DNA from: Molossus alvarezi
Lineage: Eukaryota; Chordata; Mammalia; Chiroptera; Molossidae
Direction of reading: 5' to 3'
Assembly: GCA_037176705.1 (NCBI GenBank)
Contig: CM073894.1
Span: 30,897,501 to 30,961,500 of the forward strand
DNA: 64,000 bases
The notes under the pieces are model-generated. The model was not told where the DNA came from. It worked only from the letters and a program-made list of their open reading frames with translations, and did no database searches. How positions within the stretch are numbered: position 1 is the stretch's first letter; every line of letters begins with the position of its first letter. The translations under genes were made by a program, and so were the position numbers. Below are positions 1-10,794 of the stretch, one piece after another.

Positions 1-102
1 CTTTCTCTTTCTTTCTCTCTCTCTCTCTCTTTTCCACCCTTCCACTCTATGGAAAAATCAATGGAAAAATATCCTCGGGTGAGAATTAACAATAACAACA
101 AC
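1..102 (+). mobile_element. VES-type SINE, 3' part (cut by window edge)
   Basis: The window opens inside a bat VES SINE. Visible parts are the (TC)n tract, the 'tccactctatggaaaaatc' segment, the family-typical 'cctcgggtgagaatt' tail and a short A/AAC-rich end. The tRNA-like head lies outside the window. The same tail appears in the copies at 575, 1832 and 57919. Confidence 0.8.
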
Positions 103-224
103 TATATATACATATATATGAGACATCCAGTTACTCCACTTCTTCGCTATTACTTGATTCTCAGAATTTTATCTTCTTGTTTTGTTTTATTTGGTTGTTT
201 GTCTTTGGCATTATTTTGGGTGTG

Positions 225-804
225 TAGTAGTTTCTAATTTTGTTTTAACTAGCAATTTCTAGATGACTAATGATGTTTAGCATATTTCCATGTGCTTATT
301 GTCCATTTATATTTCTTCTTTTGTGAAGTGTTTTTTTTTTCATACTTTGACCTTCTAATATGGCCTTTTGTTTTATCTATATCTGTATATGTAGTCTGAA
401 TACAAAATTTTGTCAGTTATATGCACTATGAATATTGTTCCCCAGGCAGTGGCTATTTTTTACATCTTCTTAACAATGTTTTTTAGAGCAGAATATTTTA
501 ATTTTGCTGAATCCAATTCATTATTTTTTCCTCTAATGATTAATGAATTCTTCCTATCAAATAAATATATGCTGCCCTGGCCGGTTTGGCTCAGCAGTTA
601 GAGCATTGGCCTGCGGTCCAGAGAGACCCGGGTTCAGTTCCCGCTAAGGGCACGTACCTCGGTTGCAGTTTGTCTCCGGCCCTGGTTGGGTCGTGAGGAT
701 GGCAGCCACCTGATGTGTCCCTTTCATATCAATATTTCTCTCTCTCTCTCTCTCTCCCTCCTGCTCTATCAGAACAAAAATGGAAGAATGTCCTCGAGTG
801 AGGA

Positions 805-844
<40 letters not shown>

Positions 845-1260
845 ATATTTGCTTACCCAAAGGTTATAAAGAATTTTTTCTCTCATTTTTGTGTATGTAT
901 GAAGAGAGAAGTTGATAAATATGTTTTCCACTTAGATATGCAGGTTAGCCAGACTATTTTTTGAAAAACAAAACAAAACTATGTTTTCTCTGTTGAATTA
1001 TTTTGGCACCATTGTCACAAATCAGTTGAACCTATAGCTATTGTTTTAGATTAAAGACTGTTCATTACCAACATCTCACTATCTTAATTACCTTAGTTTT
1101 TTAGAAACTTGTTAAATAAGGTTGTATATATATATCTTCTAAATTTGTTATTTTCAAAACAGTTGGGCTACCCTATATTCTTTGCTTTTAGAACCATCTT
1201 TGTTAATTTTAGTGATACGCTTATAGATTCCTAGGATTTTGTATGTATAAGTATATGCCT
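225..1260 (-). mobile_element. Old LINE-1 ORF2 fragment, antisense, split by a SINE
   Basis: On the minus strand this resembles the C-terminal half of mammalian L1 ORF2. Plus-strand landmarks are the 'gatgtttagcatatttcc' block near 270, 'cagtggctattttttacat' near 445, and 'ttgaattattttggcacca' with 'ttgtcacaaatcagttgaa' near 995-1030. It is heavily decayed, with no useful reading frame. The SINE at 575-840 splits it. The order of blocks matches one element rather than several. Probably an old L1M-age copy; subfamily not assigned. Confidence 0.6.
575..840 (+). mobile_element. VES-type SINE (TTTGGCTCAGCRGTTA subtype), full length
   Basis: The tRNA-like head starts 'ccctggccggtttggctca' and has a B-box-like 'gggttcagttcc'. 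It is followed by the 'ggttgcagtttgtc' body, a (TC)n tract, the 'tcctcgagtgaggatt' tail and an (AAAT)n end. A target-site duplication flanks it: ataaatatatgct at 561-573 and ataaatatttgct at 841-853, 12 of 13 matching. The duplication indicates a clean L1-type retrotransposition into the older L1. Confidence 0.92.
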
Positions 1261-1265
1261 CCTTG

Positions 1266-1500
1266 CCCTGGCTGGTTTGGCTCAGGGGTTGGAGCATCAG
1301 CCCACAGACCAGAGTCTCAGGTTTAATTCCGGTCAAGGGCACATATCTCAGTTGTGGTTCTGTTCCTGGCCCTGGACGGGGTCCTACAGGAGGCAGTCAA
1401 TTGATGTGTGTCTCTCACATCGATGTCTCTCTGTCTCTCTCCCTCCCACTCTGTCAGAAGATAAATGGAATGGTATCATCAAGTGAAGATTAAAAAAAGA
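1266..1500 (+). mobile_element. VES-type SINE, diverged
   Basis: Head 'ccctggctggtttggctca', then 'ggtcaagggcacatatctc', (TC)n and a degraded 'catcaagtgaagatt' tail ending in A-rich sequence. It is more diverged than the 575 and 57919 copies, so probably older. No convincing target-site duplication was found. Confidence 0.88.
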
Positions 1501-1505
1501 AAAGA

Positions 1506-1770
1506 AGAATGTACCTTCTTTAAGTAAAAGCAGTATTATTTCCTCTTTTCCAATACATACGTCTTTTATGTCTTTGTTTTATGTTAATGCACAACTAATG
1601 CTATGAGTACAATAGTCAACACAGTAGTTAAAGGAGGCATTCTTGCCTTGTTGCAGTCTCAGAGGAAAGTATACAGTTTCTATACTCATTCTGTATAACA
1701 CAAATCCTAGTACACTTATTTCATGGCCTGCCATATAGACTATGTTGGTGAACGTTTTATGTGCACTTGA
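1506..1770 (-). mobile_element. Old LINE-1 ORF2 fragment, antisense (RT region)
   Basis: Plus-strand blocks such as 'ccaatacatacgtctttta' and 'ggcattcttgccttgttgc' match the antisense of the L1 reverse-transcriptase region ('ccaatctggatgcctttta', 'ggcatccttgtcttgttcc'). Probably a continuation of the L1 at 225-1260, but with an internal loss between them, so a separate copy is possible. Confidence 0.45.
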
Positions 1771-1831
1771 AAAACTACGCAATCTGGTGTTTATGGTGGA
1801 ATGGGTAGTGTTTTAAAAATGTCAAGCCAAG

Positions 1832-2099
1832 CCCTGGATTATTTGGCTCAGCGGTTAGAGCATCGGCTTGGGGTCCAGAGAGACCCGGGTTCGGTTTCCA
1901 CTAAGGGCACGTACCTTGGTTGCAGTTTGTCCCTGGCCCTGGTTGGGTTGTCCGGGAGGCAGCCACTCAATGTGTCCCTTTCATGTCGATGTTTCTCTCT
2001 CTCTCTCTGTTCCTCTCTTTCCCTCCCACTCTATCTGAACAAAAAATGGAAAAATGTCCTCAGGTGAGGATAAAAAAAAAAAAAAAAGGAAAAAAAAAA
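1832..2099 (+). mobile_element. VES-type SINE, full length
   Basis: Complete head ('ccctggattatttggctca'), B-box-like 'gggttcggtttcc', body, (TC)n and 'cctcaggtgaggata' tail, then a long A-run. Flanked by gtcaagccaag at 1821-1831 and gtcaaaccaag at 2100-2110, one mismatch. A head-only SINE lies directly downstream and shares the same short sequence. Confidence 0.92.
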
Positions 2100-2120
2100 G
2101 TCAAACCAAGTCATCTTTTA

Positions 2121-2221
2121 AATTTTTTTTTTTGTACATGCCCCTAGCAGGAACCGAACCCGGGACTCTCTGGTCCACAGGCTGACCCAACGCTCCAACC
2201 ACTGAGCCAAACTGACCAGGG
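2121..2221 (-). mobile_element. Head-only VES-type SINE (tRNA-like part plus A-tail)
   Basis: The minus strand reads the VES head from 'ccctggtcagtttggctca' through the B-box-like 'gggttcggttcc' to 'ggggcatgtac', then goes straight into an A-run. The usual body, (TC)n and tail are absent. A 19-bp target-site duplication flanks it: caaaccaagtcatctttta at 2102-2120 and caagccaagtcatctttta at 2222-2240. The duplication shows that the short form itself was inserted and is not the remains of a deleted full copy. Confidence 0.9.
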
Positions 2222-2240
2222 CAAGCCAAGTCATCTTTTA

Positions 2241-2595
2241 ATTTTAGTCTCATTTTCTTTATTTTTACTGATTTTTTTGTATACTCAAACTATTAATTTA
2301 TGAGAATTATTTTTTAATTCAAACAAACCCTTACTTGCTTTATATTATTGTGATCAAATATTTTTACTTTAACTATTTTTTTTTATCTGTGGATAGTAGA
2401 CAACATTGATATTGTTTTATACAGTCAATGATTGTTTGGAGACAAAATTTACATATTTTTGGTTCATGCTTTGCTACTTCTTTCACATTCTTTATAAAGC
2501 TATTTTATTTCTTATTATTAGGTGTCTTTGATCATAAAAGCTCTCGTGTCAGTTTGTCCACAAATTCCTGAAATGTGAATTACCTCTGTCTGGAA
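2241..2595. other. Unassigned AT-rich sequence
   Basis: Rich in T runs. I see no reading frame, RNA gene or repeat that I can name; possibly a decayed continuation of the antisense L1 upstream. Confidence 0.4.
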
Positions 2596-2599
2596 GCTC

Positions 2600-3035
2600 C
2601 TCAGGGCCACTTTACCTTGTACTGCCAACACGCGAACATGGTGGATTAAGACAAAAGCAATTGATTGCTTCACAGTTTGGGTGACTAAAAGTCTGAAATC
2701 AAGGTACCAGCAAGGCCATACTCCCCCTGAAACCTGTAAAGAAGAATGTGTCCTTGCTTCTTCCTAGCTTCTGTTGGTTTACCTGCAATTCTTGACTTCC
2801 TCAGCTTGCAGCTACAAGACTTCAATCTCTGCCTTCATGAACACATGACATTCTGTGTTGTATGTCTTTGTCTCTTCCTTTTCTGTAAGGACACAAATCT
2901 TATTTCGGTATGACTTCATCTTAAATAATTACATCTACAACTACTCTATTTTCAAATTGGGTCCTATTCTGAGGTACTGGGTGTTAGGACTTCAACATAT
3001 AGGGGACACAATTCAAACCATAACTATGAGTATAG
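2600..3035 (-). mobile_element. MLT1-type LTR (ERVL-MaLR), antisense
   Basis: Antisense to the MLT1 LTR order. From left to right: 'ggtggattaagacaaaagc', 'cacagtttgggtgactaaa', 'gtctgaaatcaaggtacca', the 'cttcaatctctgccttcat' block, 'ttctgtaaggacacaaatc', 'aataattacatctacaact' and 'ggtactgggtgttaggact'. Strongly diverged. The MaLR assignment is from remembered consensus. No internal retroviral sequence is visible beside it. Confidence 0.65.
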
Positions 3036-3060
3036 AGTTCTGAGGAACAGTTGTTTTGTT

Positions 3061-3590
3061 TTTTTCCATCAATTTAGTTTTTTTCAAAGCTAACAATTTT
3101 GAAGACATAGTCAGTTGTTTTCTTGCTTTCATTTACAGTTTAAAACCCTCAATTTCTCTTGTCATTTACTCTAGTTTATCTGAATTGTTCTCCCTCTGGA
3201 TGCTTTGAAGGTGTTTTTCCCTACCTTGCCATTCTGCAATTTCCCAATGATTTGTACCAACATGTGTTTCTTTGTGTCTTCAACTCAGGATCAAATTGAC
3301 TTAAGGAGCCCAAGAATGATTAAATTGTATTAAGGCAGAAGAGTTCTCCCTAGGTATTGTCTTAAAAAATGCCTCTCTTCAGTTTTCTCAATTCCTCTGA
3401 AACTATGGTTAGGTTAGAATTAGATTTTCGTTGTTTCTTTGCCATTATTATTTAACCTGGAGACATAATATCCTCTTGCTCCAAGTCACCAGGAATTGTC
3501 ATCTGTTCCCACAGCAAACTGTGACATCAGTGTTTACCTTTGCTAGGAATGTGCACCTTTAACATCATTTTTGACCTTTAACAAATATAC
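3061..3590. other. Unassigned stretch
   Basis: I see no coding potential, RNA gene or recognisable repeat here. Confidence 0.35.
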
Positions 3591-3591
3591 A

Positions 3592-3660
3592 TACATACAC
3601 ACACACACACATATGTATATATATATTCAGTTTTCATAAATATATAATTTTTTATATATA
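3592..3660. repeat. (CA)n/(TA)n microsatellite
   Basis: Tracts of acacac, atatat and tatata, with interruptions. Confidence 0.8.
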
Positions 3661-3889
3661 TCTGTACACAGTAGGTTTTTTATAAATCTGTTTCCAATAG
3701 AGCTTCATAAAAGAAATTTCTATAGACATCTAGTCTACCATATTGTAGGCTACTACATTGCATTCAGTACCAAAAGATACTCCATTGCATTCAGCACATG
3801 AACTAAGATGCTACATTGCATTTTGTTGTCATGTCGACTTAATCTTCTCCAATATGTGAAAATGTGTTTGTTTTTTTTGTTCTTTAAAA

Positions 3890-4372
3890 CCTTGTCATTT
3901 TTATTTTTTATTTTCTATTTTTAGTTATTATAATATTATTAACTATGTCCTCTATGCTGTACTATACTTTCCCATAACTGTTTTTATAATTGACAATTTA
4001 TACATCTTAATGCCTTTCCCTTTGTACTCATCTACCAACAACTATCTTATGTTTTCTGTATCCAATAAATTTGTTTGCTTGTATATTTTGTTTTTTAGAT
4101 TCAAAAAGTGAAATCATGTAGTAATACTACTGGCATTTTTAACAGAATTAGAATAAATAATCCTAAAATTTGTATGGAACCACAAAAGACTTTCAATAGC
4201 CAAAGCAATCTTGAGAAAAAAAACTAAAACAAAATTGATGTACTACCATACCTGATACCAAACTATACTGCAAGACCATAGTAATCAAAACAGCATTGTA
4301 CTAGCATAAACACAGGCATATAAATCAATGGAACAGAATAGAGAACCCAGAAATAAACCCATAATAATTTAG
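3890..4372 (-). mobile_element. Short LINE-1 with inverted 5' part
   Basis: About 3890-4120 is antisense L1 3' UTR, with blocks such as 'tattattaactatgtcctc' and 'agtgaaatcatgtagtaat'. From about 4125 the sequence switches to sense ORF2: 'taatcctaaaatttgtatg', 'ccaaagcaatcttgagaaa', 'gtaatcaaaacagcattgt', 'ggaacagaatagagaaccc'. Head-to-head parts of one LINE, with the upstream part inverted, is the twin-priming layout. No target-site duplication was found, so two unrelated fragments side by side remain possible. Confidence 0.65.
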
Positions 4373-6030
4373 TTCCATAAGTACTTTTTAGTTATATAGC
4401 CTCAAGGCATACATTAGTGGCATTAGAATATAAATACAAATGAAATACACATAGTTTACTTGTTACCTTACAAAGTAGTTTGAAGTTTATTGCAACCACA
4501 TTTTTGAAGAGATCAGTTATATGACATAGATACAGATTATGCAAAAAGGTAAGCTTTACATGAGTGGAAGTAGAGGAGGAATTCCATAAGTCATGGAAAG
4601 TGCAAAGAAATAAGGGCAACAAGGTAACTTAAAAAATAATTCTAACATAGATACTTGATGACAAACTCATTTTGCTAAAATAATTACAGTGCATTCGGGA
4701 AAAGGTATATTCTTGATATAATCTTAAAATTGTAATCATATGATCACTACATCTGGAAAATAACAGTCAAAATTAGACTGAACTTTGTCTGGAATTTACA
4801 TGGCTCTGTCAAATGTCAAGCTTCTCTCTTCCTCACCAATTTCAAAAATGTTTCACCATGATTTCAAACAGTGAATCATCCCATCCTGTGCCAACCATCT
4901 GTTTTGTCTGCCCCCTCATTGACTCAAATTAGATGATGGAGGGCAGGGCAGCTTCTCAAGAGCAGCCATTAACACTGGAGGATGGAAGGTGCTGGCAGCA
5001 GACTTTCCATTGGAAATTATGGACCATTAAAACTGGCAAGGAGAGACTCACAGACAGAGCACCGAAGAGTAAAATAAAGCCAAGCGCAAGAAAAGTGTGG
5101 GAAATATTAAAAGATACAAATATCAGCTTATCAATATAAAAATTACACAGCAAAGTTGAGAAGTTGTCAGATAGCAAAAGGAAAATGAAGCGGTGAAAGC
5201 ATCATCTAAAAAATAATGAGAATATCGGGATCCTATGTATGGCAAAATCACGTCTTTATAAAAAATAGTGCTCTCTCTCTCATATTTAAATACTCTCTAT
5301 TGAGTAGGATTTATATTTGTAGAAAGATGAGTAATAAAAATAATTTACTATCAATTCCTTTTGTTTTGAACATGTTTGAAAAAAAAAAAAAATGAAACAA
5401 TCCAGTGGAGTGTTCTAGTGGATTTATAGACATGGAAAAATGGGTATGCTTTAGGAAAATTCTTTTAGATAATAGGAACAAACAAAATTTAACAGATTGT
5501 ACTAACACAGTTTATTTTCTGGTAAATAAATCTCCATCCACTTTTTTTCTGAAGGAATGCATGTTCTTAAATTCAAACGAAGAGTGTGAAGCAACTAGAA
5601 AAAGTGCACGTTCTTTGCTTTTTATAATGTGATAATTGTTAATTTATGTGATTTACTAAAGATTTCTCAGACAGATAAATTGGAAAAATTTTAGTAATGT
5701 ATCTTCCAAATAACATAAAATAATTATTTATATTCTTATCACATTATTATAATATAAAATAACACCCCTTACCACAATGTATAAACAATTTTATTATGAA
5801 AAATGAAAACAATAGAATTGTACCTTCTTTAAGACGTTTTCTTATGTGATTTGTATGATCACTTTTTATCTATCTAATGTTACTGCTTTACTAGCTTAAA
5901 ACATCAGATTATACTAGAATTTGACTGTGTTCGATTTTACTACACTTAGAGATAGTGTAATGATAAAAAGAATTGACGGCTATAGTCTCATACTCTATAA
6001 ACAATCTATTGTCATGTCATGTACTCTTCT
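4373..6030. other. Unassigned AT-rich sequence
   Basis: About 1.65 kb without a repeat I can name. Small frames here show no family motif, signal peptide or neighbour that would support a gene. Confidence 0.35.
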
Positions 6031-6044
6031 TAAAAATGAATCCT

Positions 6045-6282
6045 TGCCCAGCCAGCCAGGTGGCTCATTTGTTGAGCATCATCTGTACACCAAAAGGTTG
6101 CAGGTTCGATGGTGGTCAGGGCACATACCCAGGTTGTGGGTTTGATCCCCGTTGGGGAGAGTAAGGGAGTCAACAAATCAATGTTTCTCTTACACATTGA
6201 TGTTTCTCATTTCTCTCTCTCTCACTCAAAAAAAAAAAAAAAAAAATCAAGAAACATCCTTGGATGAAGATTAAAAAAACAC
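6045..6282 (+). mobile_element. VES-related SINE, older subtype (ACACCAAAAGGTTGCAGG)
   Basis: The head carries 'gtggctcatttgttgagca' and 'acaccaaaaggttgcaggt', followed by 'ggttgtgggtttgatcccc', 'caacaaatcaatgtttctc', an A-run and a 'ccttggatgaagatt' tail. The tail resembles the first subtype while the head belongs to another, so the copy looks intermediate. Possible duplication: aatgaatcc at 6035-6043 and aatagaatcc at 6284-6293, imperfect. Confidence 0.82.
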
Positions 6283-6329
6283 AAATAGAATCCCGTCTGA
6301 ACATTTGTGACCGATGTCAATATCATCCA

Positions 6330-7033
6330 AATCCCCACCAACTCCTCTGAACTACTAAAATGACTTATCCTCTTAACTGCTTCTCCCTGCTTCCTCTCTT
6401 ATTCGTTAATAGTTATTCTTTATAAAGATGTCAGAATTATCTTCCACAACTATAAATTAATGTATGGCTCTCCACTGATCACAACTTTTCAAAGACTTTC
6501 CAACAACCAGCAAACTTAGAAGAAAACCCAGAGACTTTCCTATGGCCTATGAGGTCTACAGAACCTGCTCCCTGCCTACCTCTCCAGCCTCCTGCCTACT
6601 GCTCCCGATTCTGCACTTTGCTCTAACCACACTGGCCTTTTGGCTCTGCTACCTCAAGACCTTTGGTTTTCTTCTTACTTCTCCTTAGAAATCTCTTCTC
6701 TAAGGCCTTTTTGCAGAGTTATCTGTATCACTTTTACCAGACCCTGCTTAGATGTCCATCTCTTTTATTTAAAAAAAAGCTTTTCTTGCTTGTCAAAAAT
6801 AGGCCACTTCTTTTCCCATTAATTTCTTTCATAACATTTATCAATACTGGAAACTACATTATATTTTTATTTTTCTCATTTAATTTTAGTTTGCTGGAAT
6901 GTAAGTTTCTAAAAACAGGGATATTCATAGTCTTATTTATTACTGTATTTCTAACTGTGCCTACCACAGAATAATTAATTATATGATAAATACTTGTGGA
7001 ATAAATGAATGAACAATGACTGAATAAATGAAT
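6330..7033 (+). mobile_element. LINE-2 (L2) 3' region
   Basis: Typical L2 3' order: 'ctgcctacctctccagcct', 'ctaaggcctttttgcagag', 'gctggaatgtaagtttcta', then the terminal 'aataaatgaatgaacaatg' repeat-like end. Long for an L2 remnant but fully decayed. L2 has been inactive since early mammalian evolution, so this is an ancient copy. Confidence 0.75.
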
Positions 7034-7239
7034 TTTGGATATTGCTTGAAATCATTTAAGTTCATTTTCTCTAAACACAAATCCTCAACATGTTAATTTA
7101 AACTACTCTCATCTATCATGTGGTCCTCTCATTATTTTCAAATGTTTTAATAATTTGTGCTTATGACTCCCACATTTTGTTCTCTAGAGCTGGCCCCTTC
7201 TCTTGAGCTTGCTGACTTATATACTTATTTAGAAAATTG

Positions 7240-7850
7240 CATGTATCAAGTTCATGGCCCTGCTGTGAGTGCTATGCTCACAGAAAAGGGAACAAATGAT
7301 GTGATTAAAAGAACCTCCTGTCCTTAAGAAGTTTATAATCTAGAAGACAGATTTGTTATGTTGTAAAATTACAGACACTTCTTAAGCAAGTATTTGATAT
7401 TAGAGAATTGAAGATCATTTCCAAGTGTAATAATCCTATAAATTCTCATAAAGCAGGTAGCATTTGATAAAGGCCTTGGAAAAATTTTGGTTCAGGATGA
7501 GAGGAGAGAGTAATAGGTATTTCAAAAAGAAACACTGTGAACAAAGGTGTCTAAGCTCGAGATTTTATTAATGAATGCTAAGTACTTTGGTGTGGATCAG
7601 GGCAAGAATTCATAAAAAGGAAATATGGAGATAAAACTTGAGAGATAGTTAAGAGCTGTATTTTGAAAGATGCGTTAAACTGTGGTAAGGAATCTGGATT
7701 TTTCAATGATGAAAAACTGAAGCGGAAGAACAGTATTAACACAGTGCAGTGAATTTTTAATCCTTAGAGTACGGTGCAAAATAGATTAGAAACAGATGAG
7801 GCAAGAATCAAGGAGGCTTTTAGGAGATAATTTTTCCATGTAATACAGTG
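7240..7850 (+). mobile_element. Ancient LINE UTR-like repeat (L1M/L1ME type)
   Basis: Order of blocks: 'ctccttaagaagtttataa', 'agataaaacttgagagata', 'gggcaagaattcataaaaa', 'tgatgaaaaactgaagcgg'. It resembles the long mammalian repeat also seen at 25270-26280 and 44614-45690 in the same orientation. The class name is a guess from memory; shared identity of the three copies is more secure. Confidence 0.45.
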
Positions 7851-8313
7851 TAACGATGGCCCCGGTGGTGAGAGCAGGGAAGACATGTCAACTAGAGATG
7901 CGATGTTTATGTTTTATGTGTTCTGGGAATACTGTCCCTGAAGTGTGGCATTTCTGCAGCCTCTCTACAGGTCTGGAAAACCATGCAGGCAGCTCACTGT
8001 TGAGGGAGCAGCCCTAAGCAGCCATGTGATGTGGGGGTGACTGCTTTCTCTGACTAGAGATGATTGGACCAAATAGGCATCTGACTCTCTCTGGGTGTGG
8101 CCGTGATTGTGTGTAAGGTGTGTGGTGCATTAACATGAATGATTTAGACAAATAAGGGTAATGGTCATTAACTGGACTAGCTAGATTCCCTCTCACGGGA
8201 ATCTGAATCCAAGTCACAAATGGAAGGAACCTGAAAAGATACACTCAGATGCCATAAGAGATCCTGAGCCTTTAGTGAGCCAAAGCAATGAGTAGATAGA
8301 TATAATGGATAAT
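7851..8313. other. Unassigned, slightly GC-richer stretch
   Basis: Not recognised. It includes a small open frame on the minus strand (8014-8244) with no identifiable domain. Confidence 0.3.
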
Positions 8314-8400
8314 AAATATATATATATATATAAATATATATATAATAAATAAAAATATATAATAAAAATATATATGTGTTATATATATATATATATAACA
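8314..8400. repeat. (TA)n microsatellite with AAATA interruptions
   Basis: Alternating TA runs interrupted by ataaataaaa units. A run of this type can extrude as a cruciform. Confidence 0.85.
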
Positions 8401-8595
8401 GATAGTTGGTGTTGGCAGAAGTGGAAACACATTGATAAGTGTCATATTCTTAATGGAAATGGACTAACCTAGTTTATAGTCAAACCAACTTCCAGAAACT
8501 GTAACAAATGGCCTGTAATTTTTATTCTTCTTATCAGGCCTCTTCTGTATTTTGCAGGTTCTCTTGAGAACTGGTTATGTCAGTAAGATTTCTGT

Positions 8596-8730
8596 GTCTT
8601 TCCCCACCCCCATTTCTTCTACTCCCTTTCTTTCCCTTCCTCTCTCCTCCCCACCCCTCCCCTCCCCTCTCCCTTTTCCCTGCCTTCCTTCCTCCTTTCT
8701 GTCCTTCCTTTCTCTTATTCCTTTACCTCT
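8596..8730. repeat. Polypyrimidine tract
   Basis: About 130 bases almost entirely C and T on the plus strand, including CCCCTCCCCTCCCCTCTCCC. The frames reading SPLPSPLPFP across it are composition artefacts. Confidence 0.85.
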
Positions 8731-9618
8731 TTGGGTCACCTCTTCATTTCTTACATAACTGTTTAAAATAAACTTCTTTTTTTAACTCTGTAGTAATGTA
8801 AACAAAATAACCTAAAGTTACATATTTAAGTTTAAGGTAATAAATTTAGAATATACACACAAATATTTATAAAACACATAAATAAGAAATAAGTATATAA
8901 ATATAATAAGCTCTAAATAAATATTGATTGATCATAATTGTGCTATTATTTGGGTGGGGGCTTGAATTTGAACCTTGTAGTATATAAAGTAATAGTCCCC
9001 TCAATAAATATTTGTTAAACATTTGTTCAGTGATCTTAAAGAGCACTGGTTAACCTGGAAAATACTTCTTCAATGTGACAGAATGGAAAATACTTCTGGT
9101 GTTGTTTCTGTTATCTGTGCTATGCAATAAACTTAGGCATTTGAAAGAACAAGTAAGTCATATTTCTCATAGTACTAGAGGTTGACTATGCTCAACTAAG
9201 CAGTTCTTGCTGAGGGTTTTGTAATCAGTGTTGTCTGGGTCTGAAGTTGTCTTGGAGGTTTGTATACGGATTTGTCTGAAATGCATGGATTTTGAGATAG
9301 AATAGATGTGGCTCTGAAGGCACCTCTGTGTGGCTTCTCCAGCAGGGAAGCTTCAGAAGAGCCAGACTTCTTACATGGTATCAAGACATATGGGCATATG
9401 TCTTGAGGCATATGGCTAAAGACAGGTGGCAGAACAGAGCTATATTATCTCCTATTTCCTAACTTCAGAATCTATGCAGGGAAGCACTGTGGTCACCTTT
9501 TATTCAAGGAGAGGGGATTTACATGCTACCTCTTGACTGGAAAAGTATCAGAGAATTTATAGACATGTTAAATCACATTTTCAGTATCAAATTATATAAT
9601 AGAAATCAACCTGGATAA
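8731..9618. other. Unassigned stretch with a short perfect inverted repeat
   Basis: No gene recognised. It contains a 12-bp perfect inverted repeat at 9381-9406. Text near 9520-9600 ('ctacctcttgactggaaaa') recalls the end of some old mammalian LTRs, not firmly enough to annotate. Confidence 0.3.
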
Positions 9619-9620
9619 GA

Positions 9621-9728
9621 GGGTGACCAACCAGCCCAGTGTGCCTAGACTTACAGATTTCCTGGGATATAGGATTTCAATGATAAAACTGGGAAAGTCC
9701 TGGATGAATTCCAAAGAGTTGATCACCT
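9621..9728. mobile_element. Small palindromic DNA-transposon remnant (hAT-like)
   Basis: About 108 bp with inverted ends: 'gggtgaccaac' at 9621-9631 against the reverse complement of 'gttgatcacc' at 9718-9727. The interior is also loosely symmetrical ('tttcctgggatatagg', 'aaactgggaaagtcctgg'), as in very short non-autonomous elements. Heavily mutated; the superfamily is inferred from end similarity. Confidence 0.45.
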
Positions 9729-10590
9729 ACAATTATTTTGTAACAAAGAAAATTGGAATATAAGGTAGAGAGCTAGTAAATAAAATTTTCACTATGCCAA
9801 TTTTCACAAGAACTACAAAATTATGTCTCATGAAAAACTACAAAGAATAAATGCTTTCTTGAAAGAGTGATTCTTGGTCAAATAAAATTGACAGTCTTTA
9901 ATATCTCTTGCTTAGAGACTTAGATAATTTATCCCAGAGGCATACAAATATCTTTGATCACCAAATATTTCTTTTTCACATAAAACTTGTTAAATGAATC
10001 ACATTTGAAAAATGATGAGCTAGATACATGCAAACAATGCCATAAAAATGTCTATTTGTGGAGACACCTCTAAGGATCAGAAAATATTAGAGATTAAAGA
10101 GCACAGTGCAGTTGAAAATGCTTTGCATGTATCCTGGCTTACTAATTTGATGCTAGGTATATGAAAATTACATCCGTTCAGGTAAAGATTGAAGTACATA
10201 GTTAAGTCATGAATTTCCAGAAATGAGTCAATTTTGTTTTAAATAAAATAAAGTAACAGAAACCCAAGCTGAAATTATCTGGCTAAATGTCTGTGTGGGG
10301 AAGTTCACACATCCTCCTCACTTTCTGCTTCACTCTAATCAGAAACATTAGTCTTCTCATTCTCGTGAATATCAAATTCACCTGCAGTGGAAAAATACAG
10401 GAGCATTCAAGTTTCTATTACAAAACCACAAAATACAGTTTGAAAAATATGCTATAACTGTCTTGAAAGTCGGGTTTAGTAATTTTGTAGACACATTTTT
10501 TAAATTAGTTAATAAAATTTAAGAATATTGTTAAAACCACAATATGATACTAAGTTTAGAGGGAAAGTAGCGTACTCCTGTGGTAATGAT
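9729..10590. other. Unassigned AT-rich sequence
   Basis: No reading frame, RNA gene or repeat that I can name. Confidence 0.35.
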
Positions 10591-10666
10591 CCTTCTCCTC
10601 CTCCTCCTCCTCCTCCTCCTCCTCCTCCTCCTCCTCCTCCTCCTCCTCCTCCTCTTCCTCCTCCTT
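10591..10666. repeat. (CCT)n trinucleotide repeat, about 75 bp
   Basis: Near-pure CCT array interrupted only by CTT near each end. Its purity suggests recent expansion and likely length polymorphism. Confidence 0.95.
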
Positions 10667-10794
10667 TAATGCAGGGGTGTTGCATCCTTAAAGTTCTTTA
10701 ATGAACCAAAACCTACAAATTGGTAATTCTGTAATCAAAATGCAATATCATATCCTAAAAAATGTCCAAGAGAGGACAGTGCTGATTTGGGGTC

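Noticed and set aside
575..660. Possible tRNA gene
   Set aside because: The A-box and B-box belong to the SINE head; spacing and flanks match the repeat and no full cloverleaf was found.
561..853. CRISPR-like repeated short sequence
   Set aside because: The repeats are SINE target-site duplications and AAAT units; the genome is mammalian.
8552..8771. Proline/serine-rich frames resembling a low-complexity protein
   Set aside because: Translation of a polypyrimidine tract in two frames.
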